This document shows, one piece after another, positions 1 to 12,684 of a DNA stretch of 64,000 nt. Origin of the DNA: Pseudeuparius sepicola (taxonomy: Eukaryota; Arthropoda; Insecta; Coleoptera; Anthribidae); contig OY987298.1 in assembly GCA_963920635.1 (NCBI GenBank), positions 122,645,735 through 122,709,734 of the forward strand. The letters are read 5' to 3'. Position numbers and translations under genes: made by a program. Below the pieces are notes generated by a model. That model worked only from the letters and a program-made list of their open reading frames with translations. It was not told where the DNA came from and did no database searches. How positions within the stretch are numbered: the stretch's first letter is position 1; each line of letters begins with the position of its first letter.

Positions 1-459
1 CATTGCCTTGGTTTTAGTAAACTAATAACCCCCATACAATACAATGTCCTTTCTCAGAAACATTCTTCAAATCTCAAATTCGCTGCAAAATCACGATATA
101 ACCTTTAAATAATTCCCATAAGTCTTATGTGGTCAAGTTCCAGAGTACCTACTTCTAGAAAACCGGTTGAAATAGTACCTACTTGGATTCTGGAGACTTC
201 AGGCTAACAGAGTTGTTTAAAATCTACTAGTTTCTTAATTTAACCGATTTACTTAGTAGGTTACAAGCTGAAGTCACTTGAATTGCTTTTAGACTTACCC
301 AAATTAACACAGTTCGTATGGCAACCAATAAAACAACATTTCTTAGTGTGTCTGGCAAAATATAAAACAGGGAAAATGTATCATATACCTAGAGTATGTA
401 CATAAAATAAGGAATATATTCGTTTTCTCGGAAAAGGAAAGGTTTTCAGTGAATTCCTC
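1..459. other. AT-rich DNA, nothing recognised
   Basis: Low-complexity AT-rich sequence. I see no open frame with family features, no RNA gene and no clear repeat before the fold-back that starts near 460. Confidence 0.5.
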
Positions 460-1231
460 AATTGTTGTTGTAAAAGCGCATCTTTTGATGTGGTGTTCGC
501 ATTTGCGACATCATCACTGTTCCGGATATGACGTCATCGACAAATTTTTTTAAATGGCAACCGATATTTTAGAGTATGCCATTTGATAGAGCATATTTTT
601 CTGCATACATCACTTAAAAATTTTTGCAATGTTACATAGGTAAGGAATTTTTTGAGAAAATAAATGTTATATAGTTAATCAAGTATGTTCCAACTGGAGT
701 TCGTCCTGGACTTGTCAGTATCAAATTATCGTTGGTCTTTTCTGACAGTTTCTTGGGAATTGAACGGCTTCTTAGGTCATCTCCAGACATAAATCGATTA
801 GATTTCTTTCTTTCTTTTATTTATTAAAATCGTCGCATAACTAGCGAGTTAAAAACTAGCATTCGAAATTAATGTAACACTATTTCCCAAAAAACTGTCA
901 GACAGTCGGTAAAGTTCAACGAAAATTTATTAAGTCTCTTGGGTACTGACAGGCCCAGGAAGGACTCCAGTTTGAACACTCAAATAATTAGATTCTTCGT
1001 TACTTTACCAAAATAAAATAAATTAATTGTAACCCCTTAATGTAACATTCATTTTCTCGAAAATTTCCTTATATTATAACATATAAAAATTTTAACGTGC
1101 TTTATGCATACAAATAAGTTCTATCAAATAGCAAACTCAAAAATACCGGTTGCCATTTGAAAAAAACAGTCATGATGTCACAAATGCGAGCACCGCATCA
1201 AAAAATGCGGTTTTTACAACAAAAACTGACG
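460..1231. repeat. Long diverged fold-back (inverted repeat) element
   Basis: The left arm (about 460-800) recurs inverted at about 870-1231. Matching blocks are TTGTTGTAAAAGCGCAT / ATGCGGTTTTTACAACAA, the TGGCAACCGATATTTT block and its inverse AAAATACCGGTTGCCA, and GTCCTGGACTTGTCAGTA / TACTGACAGGCCCAGGA. The arms differ by many substitutions and small indels, so the copy is old. No coding capacity is seen. The layout fits a fold-back MITE. The target duplication is not clear, so the superfamily is unknown. Confidence 0.7.
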
Positions 1232-2035
1232 TGTGAATGAATTTATTCTTTACAATATGTATATAAGCCCTGCACCGTGTTTATCTGACTACATCATCAG
1301 ACAGAAGGTACCTACTCGTAAATTGGTTGATCATTAACCATGAGATTCGAAGGAAAATTGTTGCGTACAAAATAACACCAAAGAATTCCATCTGCAGCCC
1401 AAATCATTACATAAAAAAAATTACCGCATTCTTACCGGGCATAGGACGCATTACTGAAATTACATACAATTATAATCTTGCCCCTGTGCCTTGCTTACGC
1501 ACACCGAACAAAATTATATTCTCGTTACCGACGGCAATAATAATTAATCACGGCGATCCGTGAAGCGGGGACAAAAGTGCCCATCGTTAACGGCTTTTCC
1601 ATTCATGAGATCATTCCTGATTACGTCTGGCAGCCACCGTCGTCATTCTTATGTAGGTTGGTGACACCGGAGGATGTTTGGTCTGTGATCATGTTCAATG
1701 AAGTTGCAGGTGTTAAAACATACAACCACAGAATAAATAGCTTCACCTATTTGTTCTGTGATACAACGTATTTTTACAGTTAATTTTTCAATACGTATAC
1801 CGCACCCATGCATGTTGGAGCATCTCACCGGGAAATAAATGCACCTTGTGATGTTTGCCGAGTTCTCAATGTACTCAAATATAATCTTATCGATAATAAG
1901 ATATCCAGATATAAAGATAGCTCGTGTCCCAGTTTTTAACTATGGCTTCTGAGGTTATCTGCCATTCTGACAGACATTCTCTCCGGAGAGAACTCGATAT
2001 ACCTATTAAGTAATTTTTTTTACTACTAACCTGAG
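1232..2035. other. No gene recognised
   Basis: Two short open frames (1327-1563 and 1577-1783) have no recognisable motif, codon-use signal or splice context. I treat the stretch as noncoding. Confidence 0.4.
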
Positions 2036-2399
2036 AAATCCATTATTTACCTCATTCCTCTAATGAGAAGTAATATTTCTCTACCTAGGTAAATAATGAT
2101 AATAAAAAAATACCTAGGTAAATAATGAACAATTTTCTATGTGACATTTAAAAATTAGTGTCATTTTGTCAGCTTGACAACTGAACTCCCAGGCTACTTG
2201 ATATTTTGAAGTATTTGAAAAATAGGGAGAAATGACTAAAATATGGCAATATTTCAATGTTAGTAGTAAAAAAAATTCTATATACACTTCGGTTGAGAAG
2301 GCCATTATTTACCTCGCATATTATATCCTTCGGCGCTACGCGCCTCAGGATATAAAAATGCTCGGTAAGTAATGGCTCACTTCTCAACCTAAGTGTATA
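2036..2399. repeat. Cluster of hairpins built on a CATTATTTACCT motif
   Basis: The sequence CATTATTTACCT and its inverse AGGTAAATAATG occur at about 2041, 2087, 2115 and 2303, with a variant near 2363. The segment 2281-2399 is a near-complete palindrome: TACACTTCGGTTGAGAAG at the left pairs with CTTCTCAACCTAAGTGTA at the right. A second hairpin (TATATCCT / AGGATATA) lies at its centre. This is probably a small fold-back MITE plus a degraded neighbour of the same family. Confidence 0.65.
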
Positions 2400-3051
2400 A
2401 TATACTATTAAGATTAAGTACGTTTGTACAAAAATACTGTATGTATGTATATACTTCCCAATCGCATTGCATTAGAGTTGTACAGTATATTTCTTCTACT
2501 ACCACATGTATATTTTATATTATTATTATTGTTATTTTTTTAGTCACATTTTTTCATGTGCAAAGGACTGGAAAATTGTATAAGAAAAAATTCTTTAAAA
2601 ATTACACCCTAGTGCTCAATAATTTCATGTTGAACATATACGTTACTCTCGGGTGGGTAAACAAAATTTATTAGAAAAAGTAGGTTGTAATTAACAAATC
2701 CTTCACAATAAAAAATTATAGTATAATCGGCTTAATTTGATTTTCTACGTCCTAGGGTAGGTAGGTACCTATACTTTTTTTTATTGCATATTCCTTTTTA
2801 ATATAAATTTGTCTTGTATCTTCTAACGAAAATTAGTATTCACCTTTTAGAAAACTAACCGGTGTTAAATTGAACGTATTAACACAAGTTCGTGTTAAAT
2901 AGAGGAGAGGGGGAAGTCGTTTCACCAGTTATGGGTGTAAAATCTTAGGCAATCGAAGCCATCGCATCAGTTGTTTGTCGAACGTGTTGCGCGACGGAGC
3001 TGATCAGTTTGTGTGACGTGCGTGACCCGACCGCGTGGCTCGTATAATAGG

Positions 3052-3172
3052 TATATAAAAGTGATTCTACAGGCCGATAGTGCAAAAATGGTGTTGTTAT
3101 GTAAAGTAAAATTTCAAAGTGAAATCAGATGGATTAAAACGACAGGCGAATATGCAGATGCGACGTCGAAAG
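3052..3172 (+). promoter_or_regulatory. Candidate TATA box, start codon and first exon
   Basis: TATATAAAA at 3052-3060 lies about 28 bases upstream of the first ATG (3088). The frame from 3088 begins MVLLCKVKFQSEIRWIK and runs to a possible splice donor AAG|GTACTG at 3172/3173; without splicing it stops a few codons later. I do not recognise the peptide. It could be the first exon of an element-encoded protein or a chance arrangement. No downstream exon was identified. Confidence 0.25.
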
Positions 3173-3924
3173 GTACTGTGTGATAGACGAGGTGAGAGCC
3201 CCTATAACCTATACTCATCGACTGTGTTATTATGAGTTTGTTCTCACCGGAATAAGGAACCAGTCGTGAATATAATTGAAGGATTTTAAGTTATCTGACT
3301 GTTCTGAATATTTTGATGCCTGCTGATTAGCTCCGACTTAGTTGAGACCTGCTTGTGCTTCTGAGAACAGGCCTATCTAACTTAATCTCTGTGTCGCAAC
3401 GTTTGAAGATTCTTTTTGTCTCACTCAGACAATTCTGTAAGACGACAGTTACTTAAGTACATTGTATGAGAATTGGTACGAAATATAGTTTGTTCGCATC
3501 CTATAACATTAAAGCATTTCTTGTGTTTGTGGTTACACTTTTCTTACGAATTTGTGGATACACTTTTCTTACGAATATTATAATATATATAACTTTTTTT
3601 ATTAACCAAATATTTTTGGCTGTGAGAATGAATATTTATTTAAAGCTTTAAGAAAGAAAATGTTGATATTTTTATATACCTGGAACTGAAATAAAGTCTT
3701 TCCTTTACTTATTGCTGTTTATTATTTCCTACAAATATAATTTAAATTGAAGACCAGGCACATAGTATATCCCTGGTTCATATACAGCTTCTTTGTATTT
3801 TAGTTTTATTTTATTTTTACAAATAACACATTTCCTTAATTTGTACTTATCAATGACATTTGAAATTTCTTTAAAATAAAGTATATGTAAAATTATAAGA
3901 GAGAAAGAAGAAGAAAATGGGCAT

Positions 3925-4135
3925 ACCAAATAAATTAAATTGCGTGTTAAAGTTACACAACACGATGTTAATCTTAAATACCAAATAAATTAAATTACAC
4001 CATTTTGACCAAATTGCGTGTTAAAGTTACACAACACGATGTTAATCTTAAATACCAAATACATTAAATTACACCATTTTGACCAAATTGCGTGTTAAAG
4101 TTACACAACACGGTGTTAATCTTACACAACGCCGT
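3925..4135. repeat. Tandem repeat, 74-bp period, about 2.7 copies
   Basis: The word TTGCGTGTTAAAGTTACAC recurs at about 3940, 4014 and 4088, exactly 74 bases apart. The intervening ATGTTAATCTTAAATACC and ACACCATTTTGACCAAA segments are nearly identical between copies. The last copy decays into ACACGGTGTTAATC. Each unit contains GTGTTAAAG and GATGTTAATC words that recall the ends of the surrounding candidate element. Confidence 0.9.
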
Positions 4136-4290
4136 GTTAAATATTCACACCAGCATAGTTCTTATTTTCACCAGAACATTTGGTGAAATTTACCAAAAAA
4201 GAAGATGTAAAATTAACTAGATATGGTGTGGACTTATATAGACCACTTTTCGTGTCAAATTTAACACGGGATTTTTTACTGTGTATGTTA

Positions 4291-6517
4291 CGTTTTTCGA
4301 AAATTGTGTAGGTATTTGTATATTTCATTATTGTCATAGAAACTAAATTGTAATCGGTTTGGTGTCACGTAGGGCATCTTGGATTACGTCTAAATTTTTA
4401 CCTCACAAGATGTGTCGATCCGGCTAAATTAATTTTACATCAATAGGGAAGGAATCGATTTTCTGAAAGCTTATTAAATTTTCGCGGCTATTATGTTCCG
4501 TTTAATAGCAGGCTAAACTTCGGAAACCTGTTATTAACTTGCACCAGTGGTTTGATATTCTTATTTTTGTTTGCGCTTGCGTTTCATTTTAAGCACAAAT
4601 TAAATTTTAAAATAACTACTTTGACGCCCTTCTTGTACCTATAGAGTTTTGGAAGATGTGTATATGCCTTAAGGTGCTTGTTCTTGACGTTTTTACTGTA
4701 TTTTCATTACTTACTTACTTTATTACTGATTTTTGTTACAGTTTAGTTGTGCTAAAGTTATACTAACTGGGATTTCAGTTAAATCTTCATTGAAGCAATT
4801 GAATTAAAGAGTTACATGCGTATGATCACGTAATTCTTAAAAATCAGTGGCATATAATTATCTGAAACTCAAGTAGTTCAAGACATAAACGTATTTTATA
4901 GCACAGCTTGTCTATATAGTCTATCGCCTAACTTTGTCAATGTTATAAATTATTAATACCTATTATTAGACATTGTTTCTTGTTCACACCGAAAACTCAA
5001 CAACTTTCTACGGGGAAAGATAATATAGGGTAGCCCCAGAAGATCTTACCGGGAAGCTGTGAAACCAACTATAAATCTGTTCAAATGAATAATATACCTC
5101 AAATATATTCTATTAATTGCAGTCTAATGTTCCCGGGCAATTTAGATAAAAATAGTTGGTCTGTCCCACGGTAGAATTTATTAATCTGGGGTAGATACCC
5201 GCGGTGCCTAAATAATTTATTAATTGCCCACGGCTTCCCATATTTACATACTTACCATAAATCAGGCTTTGTTCAGGTTAATTAATTGCTTACTTATTGG
5301 AGATGCTTATCTGGCCCTAAGGAAGTTGTGTGCGTTGTAACTTGAACCGGCCCGCAAGTATCTTATTTGTCCGAGTATAAAAAAAAACGAGCAGGCAGAT
5401 GTGTCTCTCAAGAGGAATTTATTTATTATTATTGGTCGGCGCCTTGTACGCATCTTGTGTACTATATACTAAGGTCAAAATCCAAAAGATTTTAATTTCT
5501 TTCCTGCGTTTAGTGCATTCCCGCAAAAAGTCAGATCTGTCGAATTTGCTCCTCCTCTTGAAACCTGTTCTTATATTTTATTGCTATGATCACATAAGAC
5601 AGTATTAAACATCATGCAATGAAACCAGTGCAATATTTCCAAGCAGCATTGAACATAATGCAGTTTCCATGTTATTGTTATTTGTCTTCTATCGCGCGAT
5701 ATCAGTCACACCCATCGCATCGAATGGAACAAGAATAAGTCTTTTGTACCACCCATACATGATAAATAGCAGTCCGGAAATTATACAAGGAATAGGCATG
5801 TACCTATTGGATTGTATAGATATCTGAGATTGATTTACATCTATTTTTTTAAACTAAACATAAATATACGTCAGCAAATCGCAGAGAAGCAAATGATTTA
5901 GTAACAACTAACTAACTTAAAAGTCTAACAACAAATTTGTTTGGAAATTTATGTTCATTGTATCTAATTGAATTTCGTGAGATGACATGGAGGGAAAACC
6001 ACAAATTAAAATCTAATGGAGCAGAGATTTGTCAAACGTTCTATATTTGACAACAGTGGAAAATAAACTTGCGTTGGCAAATAAATACGGGCACAAAACA
6101 ACATAAAAGTAATCGCTTTTGAAACTTGGCTAAACAAACTGTAGGTATAGCACAGGAGGGCCACCAGTATATTTTAGGTTATTTTGAGTCCTACCTAAAA
6201 ACATTTGATTAAAATTTGGGCAATTTAAATAGTTAACTGACAGAAAAAACGAAACCATGCATGCAAAATGGGTTATATTAGCAACTACAAAGAAGGTACA
6301 GGCGCGGCCTCATAAAAATGTTTCCACTAGGCAAGATAATTGAGCAAGAAATCAAGAATTTCGGGTATATGCGGCAACGTTGCACCAATTCTACGGCTTC
6401 ACAAATCAATAACTTCCCCTACATTCCCTCGTACCACAACGCTCCTCCCCGTAGAAGAATATTTATAATTATTATTCATATATATGTTAATAATTTAAGA
6501 ATTTTTTAATTTAATGA
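4291..6517. other. No gene recognised
   Basis: AT-rich sequence with only short open frames (for example 5399-5608 and 6318-6509) that show no domain signature, start context or splice pattern I can support. Confidence 0.4.
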
Positions 6518-6862
6518 GGCAGGCACATGCATATGTCTTTAAAGAAAAACACCGCTATGGCCAAGAGCACTGGACAAATGTGGGTTCACGGTATTGGTCC
6601 TAAATAGGCTTTACCCGTGTGATTCACTAATTGTCCTACACTCACTGGGATTACTACGGTTTTCTAGGGTTTTCCGTAGTACTTGAGCGAATGCTATCCT
6701 AGTTATATCTGGAGAAAGTCGGTTCTAGCCGCAAATGGCAACGAAGACAAAATAATAGTAATTGCCCCCCTCCCCCGCACAAGCATGTGGTTGCTTCTGG
6801 GGTATTCCTAGTTTGGAGTATTGTGAGGGTGAGAAATATTATTATTATTATTATATTATAAT
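6518..6862 (+). repeat. SINE-like dispersed repeat, plus-strand copy
   Basis: About 335 bp that recurs inverted at 36817-37154. The head carries TGGCCAAGAGCACTGG (6558), which resembles a Pol III A box, then GGGTTCACG (6582), a weak B box. The body continues through CAATTGTCC- and GGATAGCATTCGC-related blocks, and the copy ends in an ATT-repeat tail (6838-6862). A tRNA-like head plus a simple-repeat tail fits a SINE. The B box is poor, so a MITE remains possible. Confidence 0.5.
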
Positions 6863-7015
6863 ATTATTTGTTTTTCCTACAGTAATATCATATAGTAGGG
6901 TATAAGGATGTAAGATTAGCAAGTGTAAATGTAATAATTACAAGAAAAGGTGATAATGGGCAAACACTCAAAGTTAACAAAAAGAAGAAACTAGTAACCG
7001 CATACACGTGTTTCA

Positions 7016-7114
7016 TGCTATTTGGCAATCATCGGTACGGTGTAACATTAACCAAATCAAAAGATAGGCATGATTTGGTTAATGTTACACCGTACCGATG
7101 ATTGCCAAATAGCA
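7016..7114. repeat. Perfect 44-bp hairpin with 11-nt loop
   Basis: Positions 7016-7059 are the exact reverse complement of 7071-7114 (TGCTATTTGGCAATCATC at the left end, GATGATTGCCAAATAGCA at the right). The loop is 7060-7070. Weaker pairing (GTGTTT / AAACAC) extends outward. Perfect arms imply a recent origin or constraint. It could be a very short fold-back MITE or a small-RNA precursor. Confidence 0.9.
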
Positions 7115-7441
7115 CGCAAACACTAAAATATTATAGGAATCTAACAAGCCGTCCAATAGTTTTTATTGCCTGCGAAAATATTATATGTGATATATGATGT
7201 GCAGTAGTGGTCAGTGGTCTAATACTCCGACTATTTTAAGGTGATAGAGTAAACATTTGCCAAGTGGTGCCCTTGCGCCCAGAAAGCTAGGTAAGAGCGC
7301 CACCCTGACAAAAATTAAAAAAATATATATATCAACTATATAGTTTATATACACCCATTGTTCACATTTACATTTGCCAAACACGACATGTGGCATGCGC
7401 CATACAAAATTGTGTATGTAGGATAGACTTAAAACTATTGC

Positions 7442-8015
7442 AGTAGGTATTTCGATCATTAAAACACACTGTGGTGCTGATAGGTACGTATTTCTGGTCC
7501 ATAATTATTATTTCGAATGACATTGTCGCGAATTAGCTGCATATGGTGAAATATACAAGGGCAAATATCCAGCAATGCATACCAAATCCATCTATAGAGC
7601 GAAATGTATCACTTGCCGCAATATCAAACAACAGAATAATTTCCGCCGTATTACCTACCTATACCGATTGCTCCAATTCCCTAACAACAAAATAATGAGG
7701 CGCTGGTGTCAGAACACAGAGCCGGCCTCGCGGCCCACTTCCACCGCACTTAGCGGGTTTACAAAATGCTCGTCAAGTTTTTGAAATAACAGGGAGCAAC
7801 GTGAAATTATGCTCGCGTGTTCTCGCAAAGCAGGATCCAGCAGAGGGGGCGAAGGTCTCGCTTTACCTCATCATTCTTTAATGACCAGCCGCGGGCTGTT
7901 CGTTATTCGGGCGATGGATATCTGAATGAAGTATTGTCTTATCTTATGACTCCAGGAACACGGGAACGCCTTTTTTTTTGGAAAATTTGGTAGCTTCAAT
8001 AAAGGAAATTGGGTT
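7442..8015 (+). repeat. Dispersed repeat, copy 1 of 2
   Basis: Shares about 560 bp in direct orientation with 10140-10700. Blocks in both are GTAGGTATTTCGATCATTAA, CAATGCATACCAAATCCATC, CAAAATAATGAGGCGCTGG, TCGCTTTACCTCATCATTC and GGGCTGTTCGTTATTCGGGC. Identity looks like roughly 80 percent with small indels. No protein domain is recognised in either copy. It may be an old segmental duplication or two copies of an unidentified element. Confidence 0.85.
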
Positions 8016-10139
8016 AACACACTTCCAATCAGGGGGAATATTAGTAGGGTAGCTAACGGTATCCTATACTATTTGCTATAGCAAACAGACAAGATTAGAG
8101 GAATACATATATGAAACTAAGTTGTAGGGAATATTAACTTCTTATGACAATGCAAGAAGCAGATGAGTTAGGCGCTAATGATGAATATAGATAATTTATA
8201 AAGCTATTTATCTATAGGAAAATAATACTAAAGACGATGAACGGCAGTGACGTACCGCTAGTCCTACCGGTTTTTTAGCCTGGCCAAAGTAGCTGTTTCT
8301 ATTTGTTTCTGTAAGAATTTTATTCAAAGCGGTTTTATTATTGAGACATATTTCTATCCATTGTGGATAGACAGTAATAATTGGAAAATTAGTAATCACA
8401 CCTATGTCTTATGAATGTATATGTTCGAATCCCTGCGGTAGCGGCACCTACAAAAACACATTAATAGGTACTCCCCAAGACTAGAGTGATTTTTAAAACC
8501 CTTAGTCATCACAAAATAACCTAGTAAATCGCTGAAGTATACGGTACTCATAAATATCAATCTCTATGTTGTCGCTTAATGTCACAATAGGGTACTTGAC
8601 AATATTTTTAATTGCTCTAAAATTGTACTCTGTTTACAGTACACAACACGTAATAAATGAAACAACGGCTTTTAACCCTTATTTATTGATGATAATTAAA
8701 GATGAAGTTGCACAATTTTGTTCAGGCTGAAACCTACAGTTTCGTCGTTCTATTGTCCAGAACGCTAAAAGTGGCAACTCTGTGCCTCTCAGGAGAAACG
8801 GAACTGTAACGTTGCCGGTGCCCGTTTGCAATAAATCGTGGAACAAGGGCAAATTGCAGTGTTCTATTCAAGTATCTTCAGCTTGCCTATGAATATTTGT
8901 TACTTAATGTATTGCAACCTTTGAGCTTTAACTAACGCAATTGCACACACAAATTTTGTCACATAAAGATTTTTTTATTACGAATATGTTCCGTATATTG
9001 ACTCCTCTATAGCAAAATGGTGTCTGTTTATGCTGCACACGCTGGAAAATATATCCTTCCTCTCTGTCACTTAACACTTTAGTTAAAATATCTGTATATA
9101 CGGAACATACTATAAATATTCAGGTATCAATAATGGGGGAAATATTCGCGTATGTGGCAACGTTACCCGCCCACCTACGCATCTAACCATATTCAGATAT
9201 CCACATGTCATCTAACACGTATGGTTTTCTGATCGGCAGATGACATCCCGTGATGCCAACTGTCATTCCATATCACGCTAAATCAAAACATAAGTAGATA
9301 ATATCTGTGCGATTTATTATAGTTTGTTATTGATATTTACTATTATAATATTGTTGCGGACCTAGTTATCGTGTTGTTAAATGTGTAAGGTCCCATGGTC
9401 CCTGAAAGGACAATCCGTAATTTGCCGAAATTGGATGCTTTTTTAGTAGCACAATTTTTTCTAATAATCCGATGTTAGCGTCTGCTGAAATTCATGGGAT
9501 AAAACTGCAAGGGTTTGTACCTACGTTGTAGTAATAGTATGAGTTACTAATAAGGAGAGAACCTCGGCCTAGGGACCATCTTGAAGGCACGTTTATATAA
9601 AGGCGCCATAGTGCTTAGAAGTACTGAGCCCAAATTCCGGACTTTAGGCTCAACCTAGCCAAAAAAATTTGCGGAAAAACGATTGAATAGGTAGGTATTT
9701 ACGAAAAAAAAAACACTTCTTTACTAAATGTGCTTCACGGGGCATCATAAGTCTGGGAGTTTGAGGTTAGAATTTTGAAATTTCAACTCTCCTTGCAACT
9801 TTCACTGCCGAATAAGGTTATGTCTCAGAACACTTCAGTGGTATCGCTATGTTGCCAAATTGCCTATTTAAAACACTTGTGACGTCATAAGTGCTTTCCC
9901 GCGAAATTTCGAAGAAAGTCTATAAACTTGATAATTACGTAAATATATATATTTTAAATAATCGTAGGGTCTTAAGCAAGTATCCAGGAATTGTTTTATC
10001 AAGTTTGTATAATTTCGCCAAGTACCCTATTCTAGTAGACTTATTCGTTCAATAAAACGATTTATTTCTTGATTAATAAATGTTGCTTTCATATCTATTT
10101 AGATTTTTTTCTATGGTTCATATACTCTTGCTGCCGATC
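8016..10139. other. No gene; one short inverted repeat
   Basis: An imperfect inverted repeat (ATGTTCCGTATAT near 8985 and ATATACGGAACAT near 9095) frames about 130 bp and may be a small MITE. Otherwise I see no coding or RNA gene. Confidence 0.4.
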
Positions 10140-10700
10140 GGCGTAGGTATTTCGATCATTAAGGCTGGTGCTGCTGTATCTGCTCTGGTCTATAATTATA
10201 GCGAACGATATTGTCTCGACCTAGCTATAATAGTGAATTACAAGAACAGGTATCAAGCAATGCATACCAAATCCATCTATGGAGCGAAATATACCATCAC
10301 TTGCCGCAATATCGAATGACAGAATAATTCCCGCTGTACACCTACCTATACCGATTGCTCCAGTTCCCTATAACAACAAAATAATGAGGCGCTGGCGTCA
10401 GAACACAGTAGAGGCAGCCTCGCGGCCCACTTCTAGCGGATTTACGAAATGCCAGTCTGTTTTTTCAAATATACCAGGAAGCAACGTGGAATTATGCTGG
10501 CGTGAGCTCGTAAAGCGGAATCCGGCAGAGGGGCGAGAAGGTCTCGCTTTACCTCATCATTCTTTAATCACCAGCCGCGGGCTGTTCGTTATTCGGGCGA
10601 TGGATATCGGAATAAAGTGTTGCCTTATCTTGTCGCTGCAGGAACACGGACCGCCTTGTTTTCTTTGGAAATTTTGGGAACTTCAATTAAGGAAATTTGT
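10140..10700 (+). repeat. Dispersed repeat, copy 2 of 2
   Basis: Direct-orientation partner of 7442-8015. It starts at GTAGGTATTTCGATCATTAA and ends near AACTTCAATTAAGGAAATT. The 141-codon frame within it (10279-10704) is broken in the other copy and shows no known motif, so it is not called as a gene. Confidence 0.85.
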
Positions 10701-12060
10701 ATAGATGCAAGCGAACTCAACCGGTTCTCTTCCGCGCGACACTCCTTTATTACTCTCCCGGTGTAGTGTAGTTTCAGAACGTTTTCAATGGGTATACAAG
10801 ACCCTCCAATAAGGAGGGTAATTAGGTACAAGTACACTATTCGCTTGTATTCGATGAATAAATACAAGGAAGTTAGAGGCAATATTATTTTTAATTGCAA
10901 TACAGGAAACATGTAATTTAATTCATAATAATGAATAATATTAAACTCTATTCAAACTAAATGCAAGAGGCGCGTAAACATTTACACGATGGAAGCACGT
11001 GACCAATTCTGAGGGCTAATGCAAGGCAGGGCCGCATTAAGGACGATCTTTGTGAATTTTATAATATAAAATATTAAAATAATATGCCCCAGTATTAAAA
11101 ACTGTAAAAACAAACTTTTATGGCACACCTAGTCATTCACTTACGTTTAAATTTCTACTATTAACACAAATAGTATCTCCAACAATTAATAAACAGCGAA
11201 ATAATTATATTGGAAAAAAATAAAGGTCCACTTGCAACTCAATACACCTCTGTAAGAAACACTGACTCGCTGCACTCGCCCGCCTGCGGTCAGATTTTAT
11301 TGTCGGCTAGCCAATAGCAAGCCGATCACGTGCGTATCACGCACTAGCCATGCAACAACTTGTGTTTATGTTTCACTTGCGTTTAGTGTGATAGAACTTA
11401 AAGTACTTATCCGTAGGAAAATAATATCAAAGTTTACAATGAGCACAGTATGAATAAATATATGAGTGCCTATCATGACCACGAAATCTGGCCACACAGA
11501 ATAAACGGTAGATACAATGACAAAGTCCAAGCATGAATTGTCAAGATTTCGAAAACTGCAACATCGCGTCTTCAAACCGTCCTCGCAAGGCGTATTTTCA
11601 AGAAGGATCATTTGGAAAAGTGACATTCCTGTTGAACTCGACAAGAACCCTCTATTGATTATACCAACAGGATTATAAGCTCTAAAACCGGCAACATCCA
11701 CGTCTTTCCTACCAGCATTTAAATTTGGCAGAACACGCAGCGTTGCTAAAATGTAAACTAGATATGCTCACAATCTTAAACCCTGTCTGTTTTTGAAAAA
11801 TTTGGGATTTGTTTTCTTTAAGTAACCAAAAAACATATCTCTACACTAATAAATTCTACAGGTAAAAAACTAAACAAAAGTTATGTCTACCATAATCGAA
11901 AATATTCACAAACAGAAAAGTTTGATATGGCACGTTTAGAAAACTTGGGGGATAGTACTAAAAGTGTCCTGAACCTCTCACACGAATCGAGATATATACT
12001 TACGGCACTGAGCTTTTCTCTAAAATCTAGCATAGTTAACTAAACTTTAGCTATTTTTCT
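10701..12060. other. No gene recognised
   Basis: Contains a minus-strand open frame of 111 codons (11366-11701) with no recognisable domain. Nothing else is supportable. Confidence 0.4.
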
Positions 12061-12064
12061 ATAT

Positions 12065-12680
12065 TGTCACGACACTGCGTCACGGGTCTTCCGCCGTTTG
12101 TCACACAATGCGTGTGCGCCCGAGGGTTTGTAGGGGCTCCTCGCGGCTCGCTGGGATCCACTGGTATAGGTGGAAGCTCCAAAGGAGACAACAGATACCA
12201 ATAACGGCGTATATTCGTCAAGACTCACAGGTACATTTCCAACAGCCTGACCACGTCAGGCGTAACGCAGACTGCGAACCGACGCGACCGATAGTACTTT
12301 TGAGGAGAACGGAGCGCAATGACTAGCTATGCCCTTGACCCGGCGGTGCGCTGCCGCTTCCGACCAACTGACGACTTCAACAGTACCCGACAAGGATGCG
12401 CTATCCCATTGCCAGGCTTGGCCACCGAGGGTAGTTAGTGATCAAGTGGCTGCTGAGAAGCGGTATCTACTGAGGCACCGGCTTGTGGCTAGTGTCAAAT
12501 TTATACCCGACGGTTCTGCGGAATCGACCATTGAACTCCGATCTTCGATGTTTATCTTATTGATTGGTCCTTGATAACAAGCGCCTACCGGACCTGCCGG
12601 ACCATAGGCCTTGTTATGGCCCCCGCTCCTGTGTAGTAATACGTGCACCTATGCTCTTGTCTACAGGACGCAGTTTTCTA
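12065..12680. repeat. GC-rich block of unknown origin
   Basis: Base composition rises abruptly to GC-rich at about 12065 within AT-rich DNA, as expected for an inserted retroelement 5' region or gene fragment. Several overlapping frames of 60-80 codons occur on both strands, none with a motif I know. I cannot assign a family. Confidence 0.35.
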
Positions 12681-12684
12681 TATT

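Larger units (their letters stand above)
2835..4290. mobile_element. Candidate non-autonomous element with GTGTTAAA terminal motifs
   Basis: The left end has GGTGTTAAATTGAACG followed by an inverted TTAACAC. The right end near 4260 has the inverse, CAAATTTAACACGG, followed by TTTTTTACTGTG. The interior holds many GTGTTAAA / TTAACAC words and a 74-bp tandem array. Ends that resemble each other in inverted orientation and share subterminal words suggest one element, but no target duplication was found. The call is tentative. Confidence 0.35.

Noticed and set aside
3925..4135. 74-bp repeats as a CRISPR-like array
   Set aside because: The repeats are contiguous with no unique spacers, and the DNA is eukaryotic.
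8430..8460. GTTCGAATCC as a tRNA B box
   Set aside because: The bases before it do not form a T stem and no A box lies upstream.
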